Assembly (NCBI GenBank): GCA_013821525.1
Contig: JACDGR010000069.1
Location: 1 to 11,984 of the forward strand
Direction: 5' to 3'
DNA length: 11,984 nt
From: Actinomycetota bacterium
Lineage (GTDB): Bacteria > Actinomycetota > Thermoleophilia > Gaiellales > Gaiellaceae
The position numbers and the translations under genes were made by a program. Under the pieces are notes generated by a model that searched no databases, was not told the DNA's origin, and was given only the letters and a program-made list of their open reading frames with translations. The stretch's first letter is position 1; every line of letters starts with the position of its first letter. This document shows positions 1 to 7,506 of this stretch, in pieces.

Positions 1-226
1 GCTGCGCGCGGCGCGCGAGCTCGATTCCGCCGAGCTTTGGCATCCGGACGTCCACGAGGGCGACGGTCGGCTTCCGCGCCTCGATCTTTTCTAGCGCTTC
101 CTCGCCGTCCCTCCCGCGCGCGACCACCTCGATCCCGCCCTGCGTGATGTACTCGGCCACCGCTTCGAGAACGGCCGGATGGTCATCGGCCACGATGCAG
201 GTCACTGGCGTCTTCGGTGCAGTCAC
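1..226 (-). CDS. NarL/FixJ-type response regulator, receiver domain (partial, cut by left edge)
   Basis: Only the first 75 codons are in the window; the rest lies beyond position 1. The GTG start at 226-224 is preceded by a purine-rich stretch (AAGAGAGCGGG on the minus strand) that could act as ribosome binding site. The product begins with the receiver signature CIVADDHPAV. The acidic pair is D14-D15, and the predicted phospho-acceptor is D59 in ALVDVRMPKLGG. The DDHP motif is typical of NarL/FixJ regulators, which carry a C-terminal LuxR-type HTH; that half is not visible, so the output domain is inferred. The receiver closely resembles that of the regulator at 3334-3939, so the two are probably paralogues. 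The gene is divergent from the kinase gene at 313 and may share its control region. Confidence 0.85.
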   Translation of the reverse strand, partial: MTAPKTPVTCIVADDHPAVLEAVAEYITQGGIEVVARGRDGEEALEKIEARKPTVALVDVRMPKLGGIELARRAQ

Positions 227-241
227 GGATCCCGCTCTCTT

Positions 242-265
242 GCCATCCCCGATTCGGGGGATGGC
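242..265. repeat. 9-bp inverted repeat in the divergent intergenic region
   Basis: GCCATCCCC (242-250) and GGGGATGGC (257-265) are perfect inverted copies separated by six bases. They lie between the divergent starts at 226 (minus) and 313 or 349 (plus). No T-run follows on either strand and no gene ends here, so a terminator is unlikely. It could be an operator for a regulator of both directions, or a hairpin in the 5' leader of the minus-strand gene. The function is inferred; the repeat is directly seen. In the rest of 227-312 I see no convincing -35/-10 pair. Confidence 0.5.
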
Positions 266-312
266 CGCAACACGCCTCTAGGGATATCGGCCAGGGGCTC
301 TGCTGCCAATAG

Positions 313-1824
313 TTGTCAAGTCACCTTCTAGCGGTTTCTCTCCATTCGTTGCGGCATCCAACCACATCCAGGGCGAACTTCGATCCACCCTCCGACGAGG
401 ACCTCGTCGTACGCGGTCTCGCCGAAGCCCAGCTCACAGAAGTCCTCGAGGCGGTGCACGACGGTGTCCTCCTGACAGCCGACGGCCAGACGACGGCCAA
501 CGCAGCCGCCAGGCGGATCCTCGGTGTCGGCGACGACGACTCCCAGGAGCTGCGAACGGCGATGTTCGACCCGCGCCACCTCGATGGGACGCCGTACGCC
601 GTCGCACCGAGCGACGTGGTCGGCCAGGGCGCGATCGACAACGGCGTCGGGGGCTCGTTTCGCATCCGCGCCCGCTCTCTCGACGGCCGCGAGCTCGTGA
701 TCGACGGCACCTCGTCGCCGGTCGGCAGCGGAGTGGTGGTCGTCTTCCGCGACGTGACGGAGGAGTACCTCCAGAACCAGTTGAACGAGCAAACGCTCGC
801 CGCACTCTTCGATGCGATCCCGGTGGCGATCTTCGTCGCCGATCCCAAGACCCAGGAGATCCTGGCGGTCAACCGCGCCTTCTGCGAGCTGATCGGCCGC
901 GAGGCCGATGAGATCGTTGGCCTGACGACGCCGTATCCGTGGTGGGACGAGAGCGACTCGCTCCCGCGTGAGTTCGTCCCTGCAGCGCACTTCGAGCAGA
1001 TCTACCGGCGCCCCGACGGCCGCCCACAGCCGGTTCATATCTCCATCCACGGAGTCGGCGGGACCGACAGCGAGCCCCGCCTCGTGCTCGCACTGATCGA
1101 GGATCACGCGGAAGAGCAACGGATGCAGCAGCAGCTCGTCCAGAGCGGCAAGCTCGCAGCAATCGGTGAGCTCGCGGCCGGCGTCGCGCACGAGATCAAC
1201 AATCCCCTGTTCGCGATCCTCGGCCTGACCGAGTTCCTGCTCAACGAGACCGAGTCCGGCTCGAAGGCACACCAGCGACTCGAGCTGATCCAGCAGACCG
1301 GCCTGGAGATCAAGGAGATCGTGCGCGCGCTCCTCGACTTCGCACGCGAGAACGCCGACGAGCGGCACACCGTGATGCTCGAGGACGTCGTCCAGTCGAC
1401 CTGCGACCTCGTGCGGCGGACGAACGCCCACAAGGGAGTCGAGCTGATCGATACCTATGACGTGTCCGAGGCGCTCGTAGTTGCGAGCCCGAATCAGCTG
1501 AAGCAGATCTTCCTCAACCTGATCGCCAACGCGCGCCAGGCGATGCCGAACGGTGGCACCGTGACCGTCGATGTCCGCCGCGAGGGCAACCATGCCGTGG
1601 CGACTGTCGCCGACGACGGCCCCGGCATCGAGCCATCGGTCGCCGCGCGAATCTTCGAGCCGTTCTTCACGACGAAGCGTCTCACCGGCGGCACCGGCCT
1701 CGGGCTCTCGGTAAGCCTCGGCATCGCCGAGGCCCACGGAGGACGCCTGACCGTCGCTTCGGAGCCCGGCCGCGGATCTGCCTTCACGCTCAGCCTCCCG
1801 ATTGCCGATGGGAGTCAAGTATGA
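313..1824 (+). CDS. Soluble PAS-PAS sensor histidine kinase
   Basis: This is a sensor kinase of the NtrB/ZraS-like type, about 503 residues, with no membrane segment, so it probably senses a cytoplasmic signal. PAS 1 spans about residues 39-152 and PAS 2 about 158-268. The HisKA domain carries the phospho-accepting H293 in GVAHEINNPL. The ATPase domain has an N box at N402-N406, a G1 box DDGPG (434-438), an F box FEPFF (448-452) and a G2 box GGTGLGLS (459-466). All catalytic motifs look intact. The start is uncertain. An in-frame TAG at 310-312 limits the gene to TTG 313 or TTG 349, and neither has a good ribosome binding site; both lie before PAS 1. The stop overlaps the ATG of the next gene (ATGA, 1821-1824), so kinase and REC-HD-GYP-REC protein are translationally coupled and are probable partners. 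Confidence 0.9.
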   Translation: MSSHLLAVSLHSLRHPTTSRANFDPPSDEDLVVRGLAEAQLTEVLEAVHDGVLLTADGQTTANAAARRILGVGDDDSQELRTAMFDPRHLDGTPYAVAPSDVVGQGAIDNGVGGSFRIRARSLDGRELVIDGTSSPVGSGVVVVFRDVTEEYLQNQLNEQTLAALFDAIPVAIFVADPKTQEILAVNRAFCELIGREADEIVGLTTPYPWWDESDSLPREFVPAAHFEQIYRRPDGRPQPVHISIHGVGGTDSEPRLVLALIEDHAEEQRMQQQLVQSGKLAAIGELAAGVAHEINNPLFAILGLTEFLLNETESGSKAHQRLELIQQTGLEIKEIVRALLDFARENADERHTVMLEDVVQSTCDLVRRTNAHKGVELIDTYDVSEALVVASPNQLKQIFLNLIANARQAMPNGGTVTVDVRREGNHAVATVADDGPGIEPSVAARIFEPFFTTKRLTGGTGLGLSVSLGIAEAHGGRLTVASEPGRGSAFTLSLPIADGSQV

Positions 1825-3200
1825 GCCGCATCCTCGTAATCGACGACGAAGCCGTGATCCGCATGCTGGTGATGGAGATCCTCGAGACCGCCGGTCACGA
1901 GATCACGGGCGCCGACAGCGCCGAGCGCGCGCTCACGCTGCTCGAGGAGTCGCAGTTCGACCTCGTCGTCAGCGACATCATCATGCCCGGCCTTTCCGGC
2001 CTGGAGCTACTGGGGCTCGTCCAGGAGCGCCATGCATCCGTGCCGGTCGTGCTCGTCACCGGCGCCGGAACCTACGACACGCTCAGCCAGGCGCTCACCC
2101 GAGGGGCCGCCGGCCTCGTGACGAAGCCCTTTGCCCACGCCGACCTGCAGGCGGCGGTCAGCGACGCGCTCGACCGCGCCGCTCGTTCTCGCGACCAGTT
2201 GCGCGAGCGGCTTCTGGCACCGACGCTCGCAAGTGCGCTCGCAAACGCAATCGAGGCACGCGACTCCTACCTGCACGGACACTGCGAACGGCTGGCCTCA
2301 CTCGCCGTCCGCATCGCCGAGGAGCTCGGACTGTCCCCAGACGAGATCGAGACGCTCCGGCTCGGGGCGATCCTGCACGACATCGGCAAGATCGGCATCC
2401 CGGATCGTGTGCTGTTGAAGCCCGCGGCGCTCGACGACGAGGAGCGCTTGATCGTCGAGACGCACCCCACGATCGGCGACAAGCTGCTCGAGCCGCTCGA
2501 CCTGCTCGCCGCCGCGCGTCCGATCGTGCGTCACCACCACGAGCGCTGGGATGGTGCCGGCTACCCCGACGGAATCGCGGGCGAGGCAATTCCTCTCGGC
2601 GCACGCATCGTCGCGGTCGCCGACTCGGTCGAAGTCATGTCTGCGCGCCAGCTCTACCGTCAGCCTCGTAGCCCGGAGGAGATCGTGGCCGAGTTGCACC
2701 ACTGTCGCGGCAAGCAATGGGATCCGGCGGTGATCGACGTCGCGCTTGCGCTGATCGAATCCAAGCAGCTCGACTTTCCGCCCGGCGGCCTGCGACTGCT
2801 CGAAGCCGCAGCGCCACCGCCGCAGACAACGCACGTGGCTGTCCTACTCGTCGAAGCTGACGACGACCATGCAGCGGTCGTGACCGCAACGATCGAACGC
2901 GCGCTCGAGGGCGCCGTCGTCGCACGGGCTCGCACCGTCTCGGATGCGGCGGAGCTGATGAACGGAGCCAGCTGGTCGCTTGCGATCGTCGACCATCAGT
3001 CGCCCGACGGGATCGGGATGGAGATCCTCGACATCCTGCGCGAGCACGACGCGAGATTGCCGATCGTCATGCTCACCGGGGAGGACTCGGAGGAGACAGC
3101 GATCAATGCGTTCCGTCACGGCGCCTCGGACTACGTAGTCAAGGGCGGCGAGTACCTCGACCGCCTGACCACCCGTGTCCGCGGGTTGGTGCCGGCATGA
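1821..3200 (+). CDS. REC-HD-GYP-REC protein, predicted c-di-GMP phosphodiesterase
   Basis: The 459-residue product has three domains. REC 1 (1-118) is canonical: D8-D9, phospho-acceptor D52, T80 and K102 in TKPF. The HD-GYP domain (about 133-320) has the residues expected for metal binding and catalysis: H154, HDIGK at 186-190, H215, H239-H240, the GYP triplet 247-249, and D268. Position 150, four before H154, is Tyr rather than Glu, which fits the two-metal rather than the three-metal class. The family hydrolyses cyclic di-GMP to GMP (RpfG is the classic REC-HD-GYP member). A linker rich in Ala and Pro leads to REC 2 (about 339-456), with D391, T419 and K441. In REC 2 the second residue of the usual acidic pair is A346, so Mg binding may be weaker. 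The C-terminal REC is unusual for RpfG-like proteins. The start follows GGGAG with good spacing and overlaps the kinase stop. Confidence 0.9.
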   Translation: MSRILVIDDEAVIRMLVMEILETAGHEITGADSAERALTLLEESQFDLVVSDIIMPGLSGLELLGLVQERHASVPVVLVTGAGTYDTLSQALTRGAAGLVTKPFAHADLQAAVSDALDRAARSRDQLRERLLAPTLASALANAIEARDSYLHGHCERLASLAVRIAEELGLSPDEIETLRLGAILHDIGKIGIPDRVLLKPAALDDEERLIVETHPTIGDKLLEPLDLLAAARPIVRHHHERWDGAGYPDGIAGEAIPLGARIVAVADSVEVMSARQLYRQPRSPEEIVAELHHCRGKQWDPAVIDVALALIESKQLDFPPGGLRLLEAAAPPPQTTHVAVLLVEADDDHAAVVTATIERALEGAVVARARTVSDAAELMNGASWSLAIVDHQSPDGIGMEILDILREHDARLPIVMLTGEDSEETAINAFRHGASDYVVKGGEYLDRLTTRVRGLVPA

Positions 3201-3328
3201 GGCGCGACTTCCTACTCGGCCTCGATGCGGCACCCGGCGGCACCCGGATCCAGTATTGGGTCTCTCGGCGGGCCTGCGCATCCCGTCCTATCAGCGCGGC
3301 CACGATTCGCCGCCCCACCTGGAGGTGA
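3197..3328 (+). CDS. Candidate 43-residue ORF bridging the REC-HD-GYP-REC and NarL genes
   Basis: An ATG at 3197 overlaps the stop of the preceding gene (ATGA, 3197-3200). The frame runs for 43 codons to a TGA at 3326-3328 that lies inside the GGAGGTGA ribosome binding site of the next gene. This geometry would couple translation across an otherwise unexplained 133-nt gap. The product is basic (Arg-rich), has no hydrophobic segment and no motif I recognise. A 10-bp tandem duplication (GCGGCACCCG, 3227-3246) lies inside it. It may equally be a chance open frame in GC-rich DNA. Confidence 0.22.
   Translation: MRRDFLLGLDAAPGGTRIQYWVSRRACASRPISAATIRRPTWR
3321..3328 (+). promoter_or_regulatory. 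Strong Shine-Dalgarno GGAGGTGA that fixes the NarL-type start
   Basis: GGAGGTGA is followed five bases later by ATG 3334. It is the best ribosome binding site in the window. It shows that translation begins at 3334, although the frame stays open upstream to at least 3175. The upstream extension has no receiver-like sequence. Confidence 0.75.
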
Positions 3329-3333
3329 ATCAG

Positions 3334-3939
3334 ATGAACGATCCTCGCTGTCTGCTCGCGGACGACCATCCCGCGCTGACGGTCGCCATCTCGGCCTACC
3401 TGAGCGAGAACGGGTTCGAGGTCGTCGGCCCGGTTCCTGACGGACGGCGCGCTGTGCTGCTTGCCGCCGAGTGTCGCCCAGAGCTCGCGTTGATCGACTA
3501 CCGCATGCCCCGCATGTCCGGCGTCGACTTGATTCACGCGATCCACGAGGTGTCGCCGGTCACCAAGATCGCGGTCTACACGGCCGAAGCAGACGAGCAA
3601 CTGGCGACCGAAGTCCTCGCGGCGGGAGCGGTCGCACTCGTTCTCAAGGAGGCACCACTCGCGGATCTCGTGCGCGCGCTGGAGTCCGCCCTGGCGGGCG
3701 GCTCGTACCTCGATCCGGCGCTCGCGCGTGACGATGCCCCGAACCGCAAGCTCACACAGCGGGAGCTCGACGTGCTCGGGCTGCTCGCGGAGGGGCTGCC
3801 GCACGAGGAGATCGGCCGCCGGCTCGGAATCAGCTCCGAGACCGTGCGGACGCATCTTCGCAAGGCCAGCGACCGCCTTGGCGCAGCCACCCGCACCCAG
3901 GCAGTCGCGACCGCCCTGAGGCTCGGCCTGATCGCGTGA
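3334..3939 (+). CDS. NarL/FixJ-family response regulator
   Basis: The 201-residue product is a full-length two-domain regulator of normal family size. The receiver spans about 4-120: acidic pair D10-D11 in LLADDHPAL, phospho-acceptor D55 in ALIDYRMPRMSG, T83 and K105 in VLKEA. The LuxR-type HTH spans about 138-199, with the typical LTQRELDVLGLLAEG start and the recognition-helix region SSETVRTHLRKASDRL. It should bind DNA as a dimer after phosphorylation; target genes are unknown. The likely kinase partner is one of the two kinases in the same operon. Its GTGA stop-start overlap (3936-3939) with the hybrid kinase favours that one, but this is inference. Confidence 0.92.
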   Translation: MNDPRCLLADDHPALTVAISAYLSENGFEVVGPVPDGRRAVLLAAECRPELALIDYRMPRMSGVDLIHAIHEVSPVTKIAVYTAEADEQLATEVLAAGAVALVLKEAPLADLVRALESALAGGSYLDPALARDDAPNRKLTQRELDVLGLLAEGLPHEEIGRRLGISSETVRTHLRKASDRLGAATRTQAVATALRLGLIA

Positions 3940-6900
3940 GCAACGGCTTTCTCACGGAGCTCTTGGAGAGCCAGCTCGAGGTGGCGTCGCTCTCCGGCGA
4001 GATCGACGCGGTCATGCGCGGGATCGTCGACCGCCTGATGACGATCCCGGAAGCTGACGGCGCATCGCTCTCGACGGTCGAGGGGGAACTCGCACACTTC
4101 AAGGTGACCGCAGGCAAAGACGCCCCGCTCGACGGCCTCACGCTGCCGCTCGCCGAGACGCTCGGCGGCGCCTGCCTCGATCAGGGAACGCTGGTCGTCC
4201 TCCGCGCCTCCGAGGGGCCGGATGTCACACGCTGCCTGACGCCGGGTGCGGGCGCGATCATCCTCGCCCCCGTGGACTACGACGGGCGCACCGCCGGCAT
4301 TCTCGGTGTGCGCAGCGCCGACGAGCAGGCGTTCGACGAGCACGCGATCGAGGCGGTGCGGCTGCTTGCGCGGAGTGCGGCGGTCGCGCTCCGGAACGCC
4401 GAGGTCGTCACTCGACTCTCCGAGAGCGAACGCCGCTACCGCGACCTGCACGACCAGGCCGCAGACGCCATCCTCGTCAGCGACGAGCAGGGTCGCCTGC
4501 TCGACGCGAACGACGCCGCCTCCGCCCTCCTCTGGTACCCCGTCGACGCCTTGCGCACCATGCACGCCGACGCTCTCATTGCGCGCCGTGATCTGGACGC
4601 GATGCCCCCCCGCCACGACGAGCTGCGAACGCAGCGCGAGCTGCGGGGCGAGCGCACCTTCGTCCGCCAGGACGGCACCGAGCTGCAGCTCGAATATTCC
4701 TCACGCGTGCTCGACGACGGTCGTGTGCACACGACCTTGCGTGACGTGACCGAGCGCAAGCGCGCAGAGGCACTGCTACGCATGAGCCTCGTCCGCATGC
4801 AGGAGATCGTCGCGACGCAGCAGGAGATCTCGAGCCTCGAGCTCGATCCCGATGCCGTGATGACGACGATCACCGAGCGCGCCCAACTGCTCGCCGGCGC
4901 TGACGGCGCGGCCGTCCAGTGGTTCGAAGGCGATCACTCCGTCTATCGCTTCACCTCGGGTATCGCAGCGCAGTTCGTCGGGCTGCGACTTGACCGCCAC
5001 GCCAGCATCTCCGGCGCCGCCGCGCAGGAACGTCAGGCGGTCTACTCGCCCGACACTCGGATCGACTCGCGCGTCGATCACACCGCGACCGAGCGCGTCG
5101 GCATCCGGTCACTGATCTGCGCGCCCCTGATCCGCGAGGACGAGGTGTACGGCGTGTTGTCCGTGATGGCCGCCGAGCCACACGCCTTCGATGAGCTGGC
5201 GGTCGAGACGACGAGATTGATGGCCGAGTTCGTCGGCACCGTGATTCGCAACTCAACCGAGCTCGACGATCGGCGCCGGCTCGTCGACGAGCTGCGCTCT
5301 CACAATCAGGTCGTCGAGCACATGCAGATCGGGCTCTGGATCTGGAGCCTCGATGATGACGGGATCTTTCGCCTCGAGTACGCGAACGACGCGAGCGAGC
5401 AGGCGACGGGTCTCACGTCCTCGGAGATCGTCGGCAAGACGCAACAGGAGATCCTGCCGGCGATCGGCCCGGAACTGATCGAGCTGTTCCACAAGGTGAT
5501 CGAGAAGCAGGAGCTCGTCGACCTGGGCGAGCTCGAGTACGGCGACGACCGGATCCGTCCGAGCGTCTTCACGCTGAAGGCATTTCCACTCACGGGCAAC
5601 CGGGTCGCAGCGACGTTCGAGAATGTGACCGCGATCGCCCGCTCGCGCCGCGCACTGCAGGAGAGTGAGTCGCGCTTCCGCAGCGCCTTCCAGTCGGCCT
5701 CGGTCGGGATGAATCTGACCGGGCTGGACGGCACGTACATCCAGGTCAACGATCGTTTCGCCGACCTGCTCGGCTACACGACCGCCGAGGTGATGCGACT
5801 CGGCGTGCGGGGAGTGACCCACCCCGCCGAGATCGCGACCGATCTTGCGTACATAGAACAGCTGCGCGCCGGCACGATCGACTCGTTCCAGCGCGAGAAG
5901 CGGTACCTCCGCAAGGACGGCAGCGTGCTGTGGGCGCACCTGAGCACGTCGATCGTGCTCGACTTCGACGGCGCGCCCGCGTACGCCGTCGGGCACGTCC
6001 AGGACATCTCCATGGAGCGCGAGGCGAATCTCCTCTTCGAGGCGACGTTCGCGCGCTCGGTCGTCCCCGCACTGATCACGAGGGACGACCGTCGGATCGT
6101 CGACGCGAACGAGGCAGCAGCGGAGCTGCTCGGCGTCTCGCCCGCCGAGGCGGTCGAGCTGACGATCGACGCGCTACTCCCCGACGAGCCTGTCGCCGAT
6201 CTGTGGTCGTCGTTCGTGCAGGACGGGCACATGGAAGCCGAGGTGACGCTGCACCGCCCTGACGGCGGCAAGCGCCAGATCGAGTTCGTGGCGACGGCGA
6301 ACGTGCGGCCCGGCCGCCACATCGCGGTCGTCCGAGACCTCTCACGGCAGAAGGAGCTCGAGTCGCAGCTCCGGCAGGCGCAGAAGATGGAGGCGGTCGG
6401 ACGGCTCGCGGGCGGGATCGCACACGACTTCAACAACCTGCTGACGGCGATCTCCGGCTACAGCGAGTTTCTCGCGTCGGGCATCGAGGATCCGCGGCTG
6501 CGGCGCCACGCCGAAGAGATCAAGAAGGCTGCAGCGCGCGCGGCTGCGCTGACCGGCCAGCTCCTCGCGTTCAGCCGCCGGCAGGTGCTCCAGCCGCGCG
6601 TCCTCGACCTGAATGCGGTCGTCTCGGACATGGACAGCCTCTTGCGGCGCCTGATCGGCGAGGACGTCGACCTGGTGATCCTGCTCGAACCGCAACTCGG
6701 GAACGTCCGGGCCGACCCGACCCAGGTCGAGCAGGTGATCGTCAACCTCGCGGTCAACGCTCGCGATGCGATGCCGCACGGCGGCTCGCTGACGATCGAG
6801 ACGGCGAACGTCGAAACCGAGACGGGCTCGTCCGTTGAGCTTCGGCTGACCGATACCGGCGTCGGCATGACCGACGAGGAGCGCGAGCAGCTATTCGACC

Positions 6901-7481
6901 CGTTCTTCACGACGAAGGAAGGCGGCACCGGCCTCGGTCTCGCCACCGTCTACGGCATCGTCGACCAGTCGGGCGGACTGATCGAGGTCGACTCGGCGCC
7001 CGGTATGGGGTCGTCGTTCAAGGTCTTGCTCCCGCGCGTCGAGGCGCCCGCCACCGAGACCGCTCCCGCCGAGGCGAGGCGGCCGCCTGCCGTCGGCGAG
7101 GAGACGATCCTGCTCGTCGAGGACGAGACGATCGTGCGGCAGCTCGTCGCCGAGATCCTCGAGACGAGCGGCTACACCGTGCTCCAGGCCGGCGACGGCC
7201 CGTCCGCACTCGAGCTCCTGCGCCGGCACACGAGCCCCGTCAAGCTGCTCGTCACGGACGTCGTGATGCCGGGCATGAGCGGCCCGGAGGTCGCCCAGGC
7301 GGTCACGGCCATGCGCCCCGGCACCCAGGTGCTCTACACCTCGGGCTACACCGACTCTGCGATCGGCCACCACGGCGTGCTCGAGCCGGGCATCGCGTTC
7401 CTGCAGAAGCCCTTCAGTTCCGACGAGCTGACACGCAAGGTGCGCGTGCTACTCGACGAGGCGGTCGCGATCGCTCTTTGA
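3936..7481 (+). CDS. Large hybrid histidine kinase: GAF-PAS-GAF-PAS-PAS-PAS-HisKA-HATPase-REC
   Basis: The product has 1181 residues from GTG 3936, which overlaps the previous stop. Approximate domains are GAF 1 (22-155), PAS 1 (163-275), GAF 2 (298-440), PAS 2 (454-566), PAS 3 (574-693), PAS 4 (697-804), HisKA (815-885), HATPase (925-1034) and REC (1056-1175). The phospho-accepting residue is H830 in GGIAHDFNNLL. The ATPase motifs are N937/N941, DTGVG (973-977), FDPFF (987-991) and GGTGLGL (996-1002). The receiver has E1062-D1063, acceptor D1108 in VTDVVMPG, T1135 and K1158 in QKPF. All look functional. There is no membrane segment and no Hpt domain. GAF 2 has no cysteine at the position expected for a phytochrome chromophore, so light sensing is not supported. 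The C-terminal receiver may pass phosphate on or act as an internal phosphate sink. Six sensor domains imply several cytoplasmic ligands or redox cues; none can be named. Confidence 0.92.
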   Translation: MSNGFLTELLESQLEVASLSGEIDAVMRGIVDRLMTIPEADGASLSTVEGELAHFKVTAGKDAPLDGLTLPLAETLGGACLDQGTLVVLRASEGPDVTRCLTPGAGAIILAPVDYDGRTAGILGVRSADEQAFDEHAIEAVRLLARSAAVALRNAEVVTRLSESERRYRDLHDQAADAILVSDEQGRLLDANDAASALLWYPVDALRTMHADALIARRDLDAMPPRHDELRTQRELRGERTFVRQDGTELQLEYSSRVLDDGRVHTTLRDVTERKRAEALLRMSLVRMQEIVATQQEISSLELDPDAVMTTITERAQLLAGADGAAVQWFEGDHSVYRFTSGIAAQFVGLRLDRHASISGAAAQERQAVYSPDTRIDSRVDHTATERVGIRSLICAPLIREDEVYGVLSVMAAEPHAFDELAVETTRLMAEFVGTVIRNSTELDDRRRLVDELRSHNQVVEHMQIGLWIWSLDDDGIFRLEYANDASEQATGLTSSEIVGKTQQEILPAIGPELIELFHKVIEKQELVDLGELEYGDDRIRPSVFTLKAFPLTGNRVAATFENVTAIARSRRALQESESRFRSAFQSASVGMNLTGLDGTYIQVNDRFADLLGYTTAEVMRLGVRGVTHPAEIATDLAYIEQLRAGTIDSFQREKRYLRKDGSVLWAHLSTSIVLDFDGAPAYAVGHVQDISMEREANLLFEATFARSVVPALITRDDRRIVDANEAAAELLGVSPAEAVELTIDALLPDEPVADLWSSFVQDGHMEAEVTLHRPDGGKRQIEFVATANVRPGRHIAVVRDLSRQKELESQLRQAQKMEAVGRLAGGIAHDFNNLLTAISGYSEFLASGIEDPRLRRHAEEIKKAAARAAALTGQLLAFSRRQVLQPRVLDLNAVVSDMDSLLRRLIGEDVDLVILLEPQLGNVRADPTQVEQVIVNLAVNARDAMPHGGSLTIETANVETETGSSVELRLTDTGVGMTDEEREQLFDPFFTTKEGGTGLGLATVYGIVDQSGGLIEVDSAPGMGSSFKVLLPRVEAPATETAPAEARRPPAVGEETILLVEDETIVRQLVAEILETSGYTVLQAGDGPSALELLRRHTSPVKLLVTDVVMPGMSGPEVAQAVTAMRPGTQVLYTSGYTDSAIGHHGVLEPGIAFLQKPFSSDELTRKVRVLLDEAVAIAL

Positions 7482-7506
7482 CAATCGAGATGTGAAAGAG
7501 TATTTT
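7478..7506 (+). promoter_or_regulatory. Candidate sigma-70-type promoter TTGACA-N17-TATTTT
   Basis: A perfect -35 consensus TTGACA (7478-7483) overlaps the stop codon of the hybrid kinase. A 17-bp spacer leads to TATTTT (7501-7506), a four-of-six match to TATAAT. Transcription would start near 7513, downstream of the GTG at 7492. A second reading is a leaderless transcript: GACAAT at 7480-7485 would be the -10 box, and the GTG at 7492 would be the first transcribed base, six bases later. Leaderless mRNAs are common in actinobacteria. The sequence alone does not decide between the two. Confidence 0.45.

Noticed and set aside
242..265. Rho-independent terminator
   Set aside because: No T-run follows on either strand, and the neighbouring genes diverge, so neither ends here.
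328..1818. Long open frame on the minus strand (496 codons) opposite the first kinase
   Set aside because: It mirrors the codon positions of a gene with intact kinase motifs. Its translation is low-complexity, rich in Arg, Glu and Leu, with no domain. It is typical antisense openness in GC-rich DNA, as are similar minus-strand frames at 2298-2834, 3139-3855, 3576-4616 and 5253-5996.
1802..2671. 289-codon plus-strand frame overlapping the REC-HD-GYP-REC gene
   Set aside because: Its translation is mostly Arg, Ala and Pro with no domain, while the overlapping frame encodes clear REC and HD-GYP motifs.
3175..3333. N-terminal extension of the NarL-type regulator
   Set aside because: The extension is not receiver-like, overlaps the previous gene, and the strong GGAGGTGA sits just before ATG 3334.
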